Shown here one piece after another: positions 19,835-28,495 of a DNA stretch of 64,000 bases. The position numbers and the translations under genes are program-made. The stretch comes from Candidatus Yaniella excrementigallinarum. Lineage in GTDB: Bacteria; Actinomycetota; Actinomycetes; Actinomycetales; Micrococcaceae. The stretch covers positions 1 through 64,000 of the forward strand of contig DXHA01000027.1 of the NCBI GenBank assembly GCA_019113675.1. The letters are read 5' to 3'. The notes under the pieces are model-generated. The model saw only the letters and a program-made list of their open reading frames with translations. It did no database searches and was not told where the DNA came from. Numbering within the stretch: the first letter of the stretch is position 1; each line of letters starts with the position of its first letter.

Positions 19835-21259
19835 TTAAACCAGCGTTTTGAGTTTCGCCGCCTTTGGTTTTGAGGGTTTCACTTTGCTATCTGCTGGCAA
19901 AACCGGAATTGATGAGGTAATCGGTTCGTCATCAACTCCGACTCCTAGAGCACGTCCGGCAGTTTCTGGCAGCAATATCGTGGCGACAAAGGCGCCAGCT
20001 GCGATAACTGTCAAATAGATCGCCGGTGAGATCGGATTGCCGGTGACATCGATCAACCACGTAGCAACATACGGTGCGGTACCTCCGAATAACGCATAAG
20101 ACACGTTATAAGTGACGCCTGATGCCGTGTAGCGAACACGGGTAGGAAAGACTTCGGTGAGCAAAACTGCTGTGACCACGTTGGCTGCGACTGTACCGAA
20201 CATAATAATCAGCTGGCCAATAAGCGCGGTAGTGAATGTGGCTCCAGCGGCAATCATGTAGCCAGGAATGGCGGTGGCGGCCAGTAGGATGGCCGAAGCA
20301 TACATGGTCTTGCGCCGTCCAAATCTGTCACAAAAAATCCCTGCAAACGGGGCTGTTATAGCAGCAAGGGTCAGCACGATCACGTTAGATGCTAGGACTG
20401 GCACGGTGCCTAGCTGCACGACTTCGCGTAGGAAAGTCGTCATGTAGGTTGAAAAGATATAAAAGCTTAGCGCAGTCAAGGAAATGTACCCCGTCAGAAT
20501 TGCCATGGGGCGTGCCTGGGTGGCAATGGTAGACCGCAGAGGCGCGTGGTCGGTGATGTTATCTTTGGAAACGTCTTGGAACATGGGCGATTCACCCAAA
20601 CTACGGCGAACCCAAAACGCAATGAGTCCCAGGGGAGCGGCAATAAGAAATGGTATGCGCCAGCCCCACTGTTGCATAGCAACTTCCCCTAGTCCGGTGG
20701 TCAATAAGTAAGACAATAAGGCCGCCGCAGCAAAGGCTGCAAACGTTGCAGTTGGCATGGCAGAGCCCCAAAGCGCACGCTGTTGTGGTGGTGCATGTTC
20801 GATCACATAGGTGACCGCACCAGCGTATTCTCCGCCGGCAGATAAGCCTTGCAAGCAACGAGCGGCAGTTAAGAGCACAGCCGCCCAAATACCGATGTGT
20901 TCGTAACTGGGTAGGAGACCGATCGCTGCAGTGGACCCCGACATTAGCAGTACGGTCAATATCAGGACCGACTTGCGTCCAATCCGATCGCCGAGCATCC
21001 CGAAGAATGCACCGCCGACAGGACGCAGAGCAAATGCAACCGCGAAGATCGCAAAGGTTTGTAGTAACGCCACAGCACCATGTGATTCAGGAAAGAATGT
21101 ACTGGCAATGATTGTTGCCATAAAGCCATATACGGCAAAATCAAACCATTCGACAACGGTTCCTGCGAAACCGGCAAACGTTACTTGGCGTAGCATTTTC
21201 GGTGAGACTTCTGCAGTCGGGGATTGGTTTTCTATGGGAGTTGAGTCGCTGGCATTCAT
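19835..21259 (-). CDS. MFS transporter, metabolite:H+ symporter (MHS) type
   Basis: The start at ATG 21259 (474 aa) is chosen because GGAG lies 6 nt upstream and the additional 42 residues of the ORF-track call are not protein-like. Twelve spans are predicted, with VEWFDFAVYGFMATIIA, GDRIGRKSVL and CDRFGRRKTM as MHS signatures. The C-terminus adds a Pro/Lys-rich tail. It lies downstream of the N-carbamoylsarcosine amidase gene on the same strand, with a terminator hairpin between. It may import a creatinine- or hydantoin-derived compound; this rests on location only. Confidence 0.88.
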   Translation of the reverse strand: MNASDSTPIENQSPTAEVSPKMLRQVTFAGFAGTVVEWFDFAVYGFMATIIASTFFPESHGAVALLQTFAIFAVAFALRPVGGAFFGMLGDRIGRKSVLILTVLLMSGSTAAIGLLPSYEHIGIWAAVLLTAARCLQGLSAGGEYAGAVTYVIEHAPPQQRALWGSAMPTATFAAFAAAALLSYLLTTGLGEVAMQQWGWRIPFLIAAPLGLIAFWVRRSLGESPMFQDVSKDNITDHAPLRSTIATQARPMAILTGYISLTALSFYIFSTYMTTFLREVVQLGTVPVLASNVIVLTLAAITAPFAGIFCDRFGRRKTMYASAILLAATAIPGYMIAAGATFTTALIGQLIIMFGTVAANVVTAVLLTEVFPTRVRYTASGVTYNVSYALFGGTAPYVATWLIDVTGNPISPAIYLTVIAAGAFVATILLPETAGRALGVGVDDEPITSSIPVLPADSKVKPSKPKAAKLKTLV

Positions 21260-21332
21260 GAAGGACTCCAATGTTGGGGAAACCAGGGGACATAGTTTAT
21301 TCGGTCGTACTAAACTGTAAGTAAGAAACACA

Positions 21333-21377
21333 CATGGGTTTGTCGAAGCTGAAAATACCGGCTTCGACAAACCCATG
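21333..21377 (-). terminator. Terminator between N-carbamoylsarcosine amidase and MHS symporter genes
   Basis: A perfect 17-bp stem (CATGGGTTTGTCGAAGC and complement) with an 11-nt loop, followed on the minus strand by TGTGTTTCTTAC. It ends amidase transcription or attenuates readthrough into the symporter gene. Confidence 0.85.
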
Positions 21378-21410
21378 AAATTCAATCAACCCAGCAGCGT
21401 ATCAGAGCGC

Positions 21411-22166
21411 CTAGCTGCTGACATGCTGTTTGGCTGGCAAAGAAGTGGTTGGTATGGTGTCTTCGAAGTTTGGTAGTTCGTTGAGATAGTCGACGACGCT
21501 TTCAAGCGATTCTACGTCGCCGAATTTGGAGTCCATGTCGAACAGGTTGTACGCAACTACGCCTGGCACACGGTCACCTACAGCTTCTTTGACTACGATT
21601 GGCCGGAAACCTTCAGCTACGGCATCTTCTACAGTGTGGCGTACACATGCTGTTGCGGTAACGCCGGTGACAATGAGGGTGTCGATGCGATTCGCGGTGA
21701 GGAACTGATTGAGGTTGGTGCCTGGGAATGCCGAAGCACGTTTTTTCTTGATAACCAGTTCGCCTTCTAGTGGTGCGATTCGTGAGTCGATATCTGCAGC
21801 ACCGGTGGAGGCATCAAGAGTTTCCAAGGGGATCTTCTGGCCCCATAGGCCCATATCGGATGCGAGGTTGTCGTCAAGAACATCGTAGGCAGTGGTAATG
21901 AAAATGACTGGGACACCTTTGGCGCGTGCTGCGGCGTTGAGGTCTTGGCAAGCAGGGATGATGGTATCCATGTTCTCGCAGGAGAAGGAGTGACCCGGGC
22001 GGGTCCAAGCGTTGGCCATATCGATGTGAATGACGGCTGGGCGGGTTCCGTAACCGACGCGACGCTTGAAACCACGATCTTCGTAGAGCTCGGTGCCTGC
22101 TTCAAAGATTTTCTCCAGGACCGTTTCCATTTCTTGTTCGAGGGCCTTGTATTGTTCGTTAGCCAT
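21411..22166 (-). CDS. N-carbamoylsarcosine amidase
   Basis: Hydrolyses N-carbamoylsarcosine to sarcosine, CO2 and ammonia, a step of creatinine breakdown through N-methylhydantoin. ATG 22166 follows a perfect AAAGGAG, giving 251 residues. From memory of the Arthrobacter enzyme the match runs along the whole chain (GFKRRVGYG, HIDMANAW, ASAFPGTNL, NRIDTLIVTG, VRHTVEDA, GDRVPGVV, KFGDVES). The catalytic triad of the cysteine-hydrolase fold is visible as Asp49, Lys141 and Cys174. Its product is the substrate of the sarcosine oxidase encoded at 4-9 kb. The other creatinine-pathway enzymes are not in this window. Another isochorismatase-like amide hydrolase is the alternative. Confidence 0.88.
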   Translation of the reverse strand: MANEQYKALEQEMETVLEKIFEAGTELYEDRGFKRRVGYGTRPAVIHIDMANAWTRPGHSFSCENMDTIIPACQDLNAAARAKGVPVIFITTAYDVLDDNLASDMGLWGQKIPLETLDASTGAADIDSRIAPLEGELVIKKKRASAFPGTNLNQFLTANRIDTLIVTGVTATACVRHTVEDAVAEGFRPIVVKEAVGDRVPGVVAYNLFDMDSKFGDVESLESVVDYLNELPNFEDTIPTTSLPAKQHVSS

Positions 22167-22191
22167 TTCAATCTCCTTTGTAGTGTGACCC

Positions 22192-22244
22192 GCAACACGT
22201 AGTTGCTGTATCAACAATATAGTTGTCTACTTAGCAACATGCAA
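22192..22244 (-). promoter_or_regulatory. N-carbamoylsarcosine amidase promoter with GCAAC/GTTGC palindrome
   Basis: On the minus strand TTGCAT (22244-22239), a 17-bp spacer and TATATT (22221-22216) predict a start site near 22209. The inverted repeat GCAAC-N5-GTTGC (22192-22206) lies directly after it. The symporter promoter near 2000 has a related palindrome in the same place, sharing GCAAC...GTGTTGC on the minus strand with a 2-bp difference in spacing. Confidence 0.55.
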
Positions 22245-22364
22245 GAGTTTCGATAAAATTTCCGAAACCCGCCGTGCGCACCGTTATGGAAAGAAGCCAT
22301 ACCTAAAGTCAGAGCTGAATGGGCCCTTGGACCGGGACTGGTGCTAACCGTAGCGAAACAGAAA

Positions 22365-22404
22365 CGGCGTCTGTCCAACACCGAAGTGAATTGGACAGAC
22401 GCCG
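22365..22404 (-). terminator. Terminator of the DUF4442 protein gene
   Basis: A perfect 14-bp stem (CGGCGTCTGTCCAA and complement) with a 12-nt loop, followed on the minus strand by TTTCTGTTTCG. It lies 18 nt after the stop codon. Confidence 0.85.
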
Positions 22405-22422
22405 AATGGCATTGTGTGCTAG

Positions 22423-22950
22423 TTACTTAGTGGCTACTTCAGCCTCCGAGCGTTCCAGCGCTTCACGCTTTTTGCGGAAATATACCTGGCGACGAATAAT
22501 CGCGACTGTTTCGCCTTGCTCATCGGTGATCTCTGCATCGAACCAGTGTAGATATTTGTCGCCGTTAGCCGTCTCGGAACGAATCAGCTGCCAGGTTTCT
22601 TCAGAGACCTGTATCTCGGCAGTGATTTTGCCCTTGCCGGGTTTGATGAACTGGGCCTCCACACCGACGTCCCAAACCAGGTACTCTTTGCCCAGCCCAT
22701 AGACCCCAGCGAACATAAAAAACGGGTCGGTCATCGATAGCATAGTGCCCCCAAATGCTGTGCCCACCAGGTTCCTTGTGAAGATATTGGGCTTATGGGA
22801 CACGATCGCGTGAGAAGCATCCTCAGAAATATATTCCGGTTTGATACCAGCACCGAAATAGGGCGGCCAGTACCGCATAAACCGTTCTAAGAACTTTGGG
22901 CCGATTCGCATCGATGCGTACGTCGGAATTTTGAATTTAGGAAGCTTCAA
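22423..22950 (-). CDS. DUF4442 hotdog-fold (PaaI-like thioesterase-related) protein
   Basis: A 175-residue protein with a TTG start behind AAGGAG. The sequence has the DUF4442 pattern: an N-terminal membrane-proximal helix (FLERFMRYWPPYFGAGI), then HKPNIFTRNLVGTAFGGTMLSMTDPFFMF, where GTAFGG marks the hotdog helix that would bind an acyl-thioester. Members are assumed to be thioesterases, but few have been tested. It is a single gene with its own terminator. Confidence 0.8.
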   Translation of the reverse strand: MKLPKFKIPTYASMRIGPKFLERFMRYWPPYFGAGIKPEYISEDASHAIVSHKPNIFTRNLVGTAFGGTMLSMTDPFFMFAGVYGLGKEYLVWDVGVEAQFIKPGKGKITAEIQVSEETWQLIRSETANGDKYLHWFDAEITDEQGETVAIIRRQVYFRKKREALERSEAEVATK

Positions 22951-23269
22951 ACCTGTACTCCTTGGCTAAGACTGGCGCTTCTGTAGGCCAGGTCAGTTGG
23001 TGATATGCATAGCTGTGTTCTACTTTAGGACACAGCTATGGGCTCCCATGCTTTAGGAAGGGTCTGTAAGCCACCAAATGCTGACCAGAAGTTATGCATT
23101 GGAGGCCACTATTGACCCGAGGATAAGCTGTCGGGCATACCGTTGGGGCTCACATAAGTCCGCTACTATACGGTACCGCCCGCTAAGACATCTGCCTTAG
23201 TGCCAAGAAATTGCCTCGTCTCTTTAGCACTAGGTGCAAAACCATACATACAGCTCAGGGGCCTTTTGG
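22951..23269. other. Intergenic region with one hairpin, no gene seen
   Basis: No convincing ORF with a ribosome site was found in 319 nt. One inverted repeat, CATAGCTGTGT (23008-23018) with ACACAGCTATG (23030-23040), has no T-run on either side; it may be a weak terminator for the yhgE-like gene or a structured leader. The promoter of the DUF4442 gene should lie here but was not clear. Confidence 0.5.
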
Positions 23270-25555
23270 CTAGCCTGCATGTTTGGCGTCTGCCTTAGCG
23301 GAGCGTTTTTGCCGTTTAGGCTTTTCTTCGGACCCTTGGTCGTCGTCCTGACGTTTCGTCTCGGGGCGATGGGCTTTAATCGAAACCACGATCACCACGG
23401 CGACAAGTCCAAGTAGCCCGATAAGTAGCCACGCTGCTATCGGTAATAGCACTCCGGCGGTATCAAATGGGCCACCAGCAATCAGTGAGCGCAGTCCGTC
23501 GACCGAGTGGGTAATCGGTAGCCACGAGTGGAGGCGCTGTAAAAACTCCGGAGCAGTCTCAATGGGGTATGTACCGCCAGCTGCTGATAGTTGTAGAACG
23601 ATCATCACCAGCGCAATGAAGCGCCCGGGAGGGCCCAGGGCGGCGATAAGCATCTGGTTAATCATAAAGAACGTGAGGCTGGCGAAGAAGCTCAGAGCAT
23701 ATACCCCAGCAGTATCTGCCATATCGATACCGACACCAAAGCGAACCAAGGTCACCATCAGGCTGCTTTGGATAAACGCCATGATAAACGCTGGGGTGAT
23801 GCTAGAGATGACTGCACGCAGTGTTGAGCCAGAACGGACAATTTGGCGCATATTGAGTGCAGGCCGCATGAGGAAGTAGCCCATTGCACCGACCCAGAGG
23901 GCCAGGCTCATGAAGTAGGGTGCTAGCCCCCACCCATAGCCTTCTACTTCGTGTGCCCTTTGGTCATCGAGTTCCACCGGGTCGGAGGCTGTTGAGGATA
24001 GGTGATCGCTTTCCTCATCCGTATATGTTGGTACTTCATCCTTGCCGTCATCTAGGCCGGAAGCCAGATCATTAGCGCCCTCGTCGAGATCGCCGAGTCC
24101 ACTCTCGAGGTCCCCTGCGCCAGATGCCGCTTCGGTTGTGCCTGAAACCAGCTCGTCAGTACCGTCGTCTAGCTCAGCAGCACCGTCCCGTAACGTAACC
24201 AATCCATCGCTGAGCTCACTTGAAGCCGATGATGCAGTGCCAATCGCGCTGGAGAGTTCATCGGCACTTTCTACAAGTGTTCCGGATGCAGCGGTCAGCC
24301 GGTCGGCACCTTCATATAGTAGTTGGCTGCCTTCCGATGCTTTGTCTGCACCCTGATAAGCCTCGTCAAGGATGGACTGAATATCTTGGCTGTCTGCGGA
24401 TAGCCCAGTTAGACCCGTTGAAGAACCATCACCGAGTAACGCCGATGCATCATCTGCTAGTGATTGTGCTTCGTCTCGGACCGAAGCTACATTATCTTGA
24501 GCAGTCCCAGCATCATCAGCGATATCCTGCAATGCGGCCTTACGTTGGTCTTCGGAAAGATTATCCCAGTCCTCAAGTAATTCTTGGCTATCCGTGGCGA
24601 CTCCGCCGGTTCCATCTGTTAAGGAGTCGGCGGACTCCAAGACATTATCAGCGGTGCCCTTCAGGCCTTCGGCTTTGTCGAGTGCATCTTCTAAGCCACT
24701 GACAATACCTGTCACTTCAGAAGCCGCATTATCAAGTGCGCCGGCAAGATCTTGTATGCGACCGGCGATGTTGTTAGCTTCAGAATCGATAGTTCTGGCG
24801 GTATCGGGTAGTCCTGATGTTTTATCGTTGAGTTCGGCAAGCCCGTCACTCAGCTGCGTTGAGCCTTCAGAAGCTTCTGCGGTGCCGGCTGCTAGCTGTG
24901 AAGCCCCGTCGGATAAATCGTATGCTCCGTCAGTAAGCGCATCCAAGCCGACTACTAGATCGCCTGCACCCGAGTGGGCGCTGTCGGTGCCATCAGAAAG
25001 TTCATGGGCCCCGTCTGCGGCATCAGTCAGTGCCTCAGCAATATCGTTGAAACCTACGGTTACTTGGTTTAGGAACTCTTCACCAACCTGTTGCGACACG
25101 GTGGTTCGGACTGTTTCGCCCACGGTTGCAGCGATGTTACCGACAATCATATTGGAGGCGTCATTGGTGGTGATGGTCAGCTGTGATTTGGCTGCTTCTA
25201 AGGGATCGTCATCGCCCAAGGATGCTGCAGAAGCAGAAAAATCCTCCGGGATTGTCAAAATTGCGCGTATGTCGCCATCTTCCAGGGCAGTGTCGGCTGC
25301 GCTTTGCGACATAGTTTCCCATGCAAAGCCGTCATCAGAGTCCAACAACTCATCTGTTAGGTCATCACCCAGGGTAAGTTCTTCGTCGTCGATGGTAGCA
25401 GGTGAGTCCTCGTTGACGATCGCAGCAGACATGGTATCCAGCGAGCCGGTGGGGTCTTTGACCGACCACACCAGAAGGCTGGCATAGATCAATGGAATAA
25501 AAGCGAGCGCCGTTAGGATAATTATCAACTGGACTCTTGGGTTGAGTCGTGACAT
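23270..25555 (-). CDS. YhgE/Pip-family envelope protein
   Basis: A 761-residue membrane protein. An N-terminal span (LIIILTALAFIPLIYASLLVW) is followed by a long extracytoplasmic region (~35-520). That region is dominated by repeats of the form L-x-x-G-x3-L-x-x-G (LSDGASQLAAG, LRDGAAELDDG, LESGLGDLDEG), typical of YhgE/Pip proteins, and it is strongly acidic. About six C-terminal spans resemble ABC-2-type permeases. The tail is Lys/Arg-rich. Relatives include phage-infection protein Pip and EsaA-like secretion factors; the actual role here is unknown. It is divergent from a TetR gene across a long palindrome, so TetR control is likely. Confidence 0.85.
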   Translation of the reverse strand: MSRLNPRVQLIIILTALAFIPLIYASLLVWSVKDPTGSLDTMSAAIVNEDSPATIDDEELTLGDDLTDELLDSDDGFAWETMSQSAADTALEDGDIRAILTIPEDFSASAASLGDDDPLEAAKSQLTITTNDASNMIVGNIAATVGETVRTTVSQQVGEEFLNQVTVGFNDIAEALTDAADGAHELSDGTDSAHSGAGDLVVGLDALTDGAYDLSDGASQLAAGTAEASEGSTQLSDGLAELNDKTSGLPDTARTIDSEANNIAGRIQDLAGALDNAASEVTGIVSGLEDALDKAEGLKGTADNVLESADSLTDGTGGVATDSQELLEDWDNLSEDQRKAALQDIADDAGTAQDNVASVRDEAQSLADDASALLGDGSSTGLTGLSADSQDIQSILDEAYQGADKASEGSQLLYEGADRLTAASGTLVESADELSSAIGTASSASSELSDGLVTLRDGAAELDDGTDELVSGTTEAASGAGDLESGLGDLDEGANDLASGLDDGKDEVPTYTDEESDHLSSTASDPVELDDQRAHEVEGYGWGLAPYFMSLALWVGAMGYFLMRPALNMRQIVRSGSTLRAVISSITPAFIMAFIQSSLMVTLVRFGVGIDMADTAGVYALSFFASLTFFMINQMLIAALGPPGRFIALVMIVLQLSAAGGTYPIETAPEFLQRLHSWLPITHSVDGLRSLIAGGPFDTAGVLLPIAAWLLIGLLGLVAVVIVVSIKAHRPETKRQDDDQGSEEKPKRQKRSAKADAKHAG

Positions 25556-25590
25556 AGATGAACTCCCTGACCGGTTGTTGGCGACACACT

Positions 25591-25625
25591 ACTTTTACGG
25601 ATGTAAAACTTACATATGTAAAAGT
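25591..25625. promoter_or_regulatory. TetR operator between yhgE-like and tetR genes
   Basis: ACTTTTAC (25591-25598) pairs with GTAAAAGT (25618-25625), and inside it ATGTAA-AAC-TTACAT (25601-25615) is also palindromic. Both share the same centre at 25608, giving one 35-bp palindrome with 14 of 16 arm positions matched. It lies between two divergent starts, one of them a tetR gene. Confidence 0.75.
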
Positions 25626-25689
25626 ATCGGTTATGCTGGTGAGTGTCAATTGGCTGGTATACAGTCGCAGACGTTGTGAGGGGATAATA

Positions 25690-26304
25690 ATGACAGCAGC
25701 GCAGTCCGATGAAGAGGCAGTTGAAGTCAACCCGCGGGCTGAGCGTTCCCGAACAGCCCTGATAGAGGCGATGACGCGTGCACTCGATGCCCATGAACTC
25801 GGGTCGGTGCTAAGCGTCGCCGAGATTTCACGGGCAGCTGGGGTGAGTAGGCCTACATTGTACCAACATTTTGGCGACCTGCCGAACCTCATGCGGGCAG
25901 CAGCGATGGTGCGATTAGTCGCATTATTTGATTCGGTGCCGGAGCCAGACTCCGGAGTGTCATGGCCCGAGGCGTCTGTCACAGTGCTGCGTGCGCTGTT
26001 GACCGAGTTGGAATATCGACGCGAGTTTTATTTGGCTGTTTTGGATTCCACCGTGGCTGGCGACGTCCGTGAAGACGTCATAGAATTTTTAGCTACCCGT
26101 ATTGTCGACGTGACGGCTTTGGGCCCGGTGATGAAAGACGCCGAACCCACAAGAGAGGATGTTCACGAAAAAGCGTTATTCTTAGCCGCCGGAGCTTTGT
26201 GGCGTACTGAACGGTGGCTGCGGGATGACGAATCTGAACCTGCAGAACAACTTGCCGACCGGCTCAGCCGGATTTTGGCAACGGCTGCCGGCGTGCACGA
26301 TTGA
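25690..26304 (+). CDS. TetR-family transcriptional regulator
   Basis: The ATG at 25690 (204 aa) is chosen because GAGGGG precedes it; the ORF-track start at 25558 would add 44 non-domain residues and cover the operator. The N-terminal HTH is clear: SVAEISRAAGVSRPTLYQHFGDLPNLMRAA (~40-70). The C-terminal ligand domain is unremarkable and ends with a helical segment (EPAEQLADRLSRILATAAG). It is divergent from the yhgE-like gene and most likely represses it and itself. Confidence 0.9.
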   Translation: MTAAQSDEEAVEVNPRAERSRTALIEAMTRALDAHELGSVLSVAEISRAAGVSRPTLYQHFGDLPNLMRAAAMVRLVALFDSVPEPDSGVSWPEASVTVLRALLTELEYRREFYLAVLDSTVAGDVREDVIEFLATRIVDVTALGPVMKDAEPTREDVHEKALFLAAGALWRTERWLRDDESEPAEQLADRLSRILATAAGVHD

Positions 26305-26483
26305 GATAGCCTCTCGGCGGTATCAAGTACCGCAATATATGGGTGTCCTAGAAGCTGTTGGGGGGAGTGCAGCAAACCAGATGCGCGAGCTATTATCGGT
26401 TCTGTGTTCGATATGCGCTCGCGTTTTGTTGGCAGCAGAATTTCCGGATTGTAATATGTCGCAAAGTGTAGTTGGCTGAAACA

Positions 26484-26517
26484 CAACAAGCCACCAGCGA
26501 ATGCCGGTGGCTTGTTG
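26484..26517 (-). terminator. Terminator of asd
   Basis: A perfect 12-bp stem (CAACAAGCCACC / GGTGGCTTGTTG) with a 10-nt loop lies 29 nt after the asd stop. On the minus strand it is followed by TGTTTCAGCC. Confidence 0.8.
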
Positions 26518-26546
26518 CAAGAGCTTATCTGATCGCGCGAGACTAC

Positions 26547-27719
26547 TTAGAGGTTGCCGGTGGCGATCATAAGCATTCTGCGTACTGGTTCGGCAGCGCC
26601 CCATAAGAGCTGGTCGCCGACGGTAAACGCGGAAATGTATTCAGGACCCATAGCCAGTTTGCGAACTCGACCTACGGGGACGTCCATAGTGCCGGTGACA
26701 GCTACTGGGGTGAGTTGTTCGACCGAGGCTTCTTTGGTATTCGGGACAAACTTAACCCAGTCGTTGTCATTGGCCAGTAGATCTTCGATTTCATCAAGGG
26801 GGATGTCCTTGGTGAGTTTCAGCGTTAATGCCTGAGAGTGTGAGCGCAATGCCCCCACGCGCACTGTTACAGACTCTAGCGGCATGATGTCATCATCGCT
26901 ACGACCCATGATTTTATTGGTTTCGGCCATACCCTTCCAGTCCTCGCGAGACATGCCATTACCAAGATCCGAATCGATCCAAGGGATCAGAGAGCCAGCA
27001 AGTGGCGCACCGAATTCGGTGGTATCCATGGAGCCGTCGCGCTGAGCCTCGATAACTTTTCGGTCCAGCTCTAAGATGGCCGAATTCGGGTTGGCAAGGT
27101 CTGCTGCTACAGCATTGTGGAGGGTGCCAAAACCTTTGAGTAGTTCGCGCATGTGACGAGCGCCGCCACCAGAAGCTGCCTGGTAAGTCATGGCGGTTCC
27201 CCATTCGACCAACCCGTTACGCAGTAGCCCACCGATTCCCAGCGTCATCAAAGATACGGTGCAGTTACCGCCGACGAACTGGTTGACACCGTTTTTCAAT
27301 CCGGCATCAATTTGGTCGCGGTTGACCGGGTCGAGCACGATAATGGATTCATCATCCATGCGAAGCGCTGATGCAGCATCGATCCACAGGCCGTCCCAGC
27401 CTGCAGCACGAAGTTCCGGGTAGATCTCATTGGTGTAGTCGCCGCCCTGGGTCGTTAAAATAATGGGCAGTTTTGCCAGGGTGTCAATGTCGCGGGCATC
27501 GCGCAACGTCTCGGAGGTGTCAACGCCTTCGAGTTCGGGAACCGGTCCGCCTGGATTTGAGGTGGAGAAGAATACCGGATTGATTTTGGCAAAGTCGTTT
27601 TCTTCTAGCATCCGTTGCATCAGCACGGATCCGACCATGCCGCGCCAGCCGATAATACCCACAGACGGGCGGGCTGCAACGTCAGCGTACATTGGATTCT
27701 CCGAAACTTGTTGAGTCAT
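26547..27719 (-). CDS. asd: Aspartate-semialdehyde dehydrogenase
   Basis: Reduces aspartyl-4-phosphate to aspartate semialdehyde for lysine/DAP, threonine and methionine synthesis. It has 390 residues from ATG 27719; ATG 27692, with GGAG 6 nt before it, is an equally good start (381 aa). The NADP-binding start [17 protein letters not shown] and the catalytic cysteine in GGNCTVSLM (~153) are present, with [11 protein letters not shown] and HSQALTLKL. It resembles the E. coli-type enzyme rather than the shorter second family. It ends a run of same-strand genes (thyA, folA, small membrane protein, asd). Confidence 0.95.
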   Translation of the reverse strand: MTQQVSENPMYADVAARPSVGIIGWRGMVGSVLMQRMLEENDFAKINPVFFSTSNPGGPVPELEGVDTSETLRDARDIDTLAKLPIILTTQGGDYTNEIYPELRAAGWDGLWIDAASALRMDDESIIVLDPVNRDQIDAGLKNGVNQFVGGNCTVSLMTLGIGGLLRNGLVEWGTAMTYQAASGGGARHMRELLKGFGTLHNAVAADLANPNSAILELDRKVIEAQRDGSMDTTEFGAPLAGSLIPWIDSDLGNGMSREDWKGMAETNKIMGRSDDDIMPLESVTVRVGALRSHSQALTLKLTKDIPLDEIEDLLANDNDWVKFVPNTKEASVEQLTPVAVTGTMDVPVGRVRKLAMGPEYISAFTVGDQLLWGAAEPVRRMLMIATGNL

Positions 27720-27725
27720 AGTTTC

Positions 27726-27968
27726 CTATTCTACATTCTGCGATAGAGCGAATTTCTTCCTAGCGTTGTATGCCCACAGGCCCAGACCGATAAACAGTTG
27801 GGTAAGTACCAGTATAAAAACTACCCCCGCAATGGTTTTGCCGGTGAGCACTAAGTACAGGCCCATGCCGGCACATACCAACGCCAAGAGGGGGCCAGCG
27901 ACCAAACCAATAAATGTGAGGACCAGTTGGCGTTGCGAGGCAGGGGTCGTGCTAGGCGTCTTGGTCAA
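27726..27968 (-). CDS. Small two-helix membrane protein between folA and asd
   Basis: The 80-residue call uses TTG 27968 because GGGAG stands 7 nt upstream and the overlap with folA is then only 17 nt; the ORF-track start at 28112 would overlap folA by 160 nt. Two hydrophobic spans (LTFIGLVAGPLLALVCAGMG and TIAGVVFILVLTQLFIGLGL) and a basic C-terminus are seen. No functional motif. The start is uncertain. Confidence 0.65.
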   Translation of the reverse strand: MTKTPSTTPASQRQLVLTFIGLVAGPLLALVCAGMGLYLVLTGKTIAGVVFILVLTQLFIGLGLWAYNARKKFALSQNVE

Positions 27969-28491
27969 GGGTGCGCTCCCATCGTTCAAACCGGTACTCG
28001 ACTGAGGATTTAGAGGTATGCCACCCATCGGAGGGGTCCTGTCTCGTGGACGACCACGAATTATCCAGCTGAGGTGCATACGTGTCGCCGTCGACATGCA
28101 GATTGAATACACTGCGTTCGATGATCGAGGTTACATCTATGGCCTGATCATATAGCGTGCCCCCGCCTATCACCCAAACGTGCTGATCAGATTTAAGCTG
28201 ACCGGCAAGTTCTAGTCCTGATTGCAGGTCTGCGACGACGTGGACCCTGTCATCGTTCAGATTCGGGTCTGTCGGGTCGGCACTGAATGAGCCTGAGACC
28301 ACGATGGAAGTCCGGCCTGGAAGTGGGCGTACCGAGTCAGGAAATGAGGACCAGGTTCGGCGTCCCATGATCAGTACTTGGCCCATGGTCATTTGCTTGA
28401 AATGCTGCAGATCCTCAGGCACATCCCAGGGCATAGCCCCGTCTAAACCGATGACGCCGTCCAGACTTTGTGCCCAGATCATGCCTAGCAC
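27952..28491 (-). CDS. folA: Dihydrofolate reductase
   Basis: Reduces dihydrofolate to tetrahydrofolate with NADPH. GTG 28491 is chosen because the protein then begins VLGMIWAQSLDGVIG like other DHFRs, 4 nt after the thyA stop; the track start (TTG 28542) overlaps thyA. The 179 residues show MPWDVPEDLQHFK (substrate-binding acid), VLIMGRRTWSSF and WVIGGGTLYDQA. It is coupled with thyA, which produces the dihydrofolate, the usual arrangement. Confidence 0.93.
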   Translation of the reverse strand: MLGMIWAQSLDGVIGLDGAMPWDVPEDLQHFKQMTMGQVLIMGRRTWSSFPDSVRPLPGRTSIVVSGSFSADPTDPNLNDDRVHVVADLQSGLELAGQLKSDQHVWVIGGGTLYDQAIDVTSIIERSVFNLHVDGDTYAPQLDNSWSSTRQDPSDGWHTSKSSVEYRFERWERTLDQDA

Positions 28492-28495
28492 GGTG

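Noticed and set aside
16754-23269. A horizontally acquired island around the amidase module
   Set aside because: Codon use and base composition look like the neighbours by eye, and there are no mobile genes or flanking repeats; a computed composition scan would be needed to reopen this.
24594-25487. 297-aa plus-strand ORF, very Ser/Ala/Pro-rich
   Set aside because: It is antisense to the yhgE-like gene, whose repeats produce long open antisense frames; composition is that of a mirrored Leu/Asp/Gly repeat, and no ribosome site precedes it.
26305-26546. Small gene between tetR and the asd terminator
   Set aside because: The short ORFs here lack ribosome sites and overlap the real gene ends; nothing coding can be supported.
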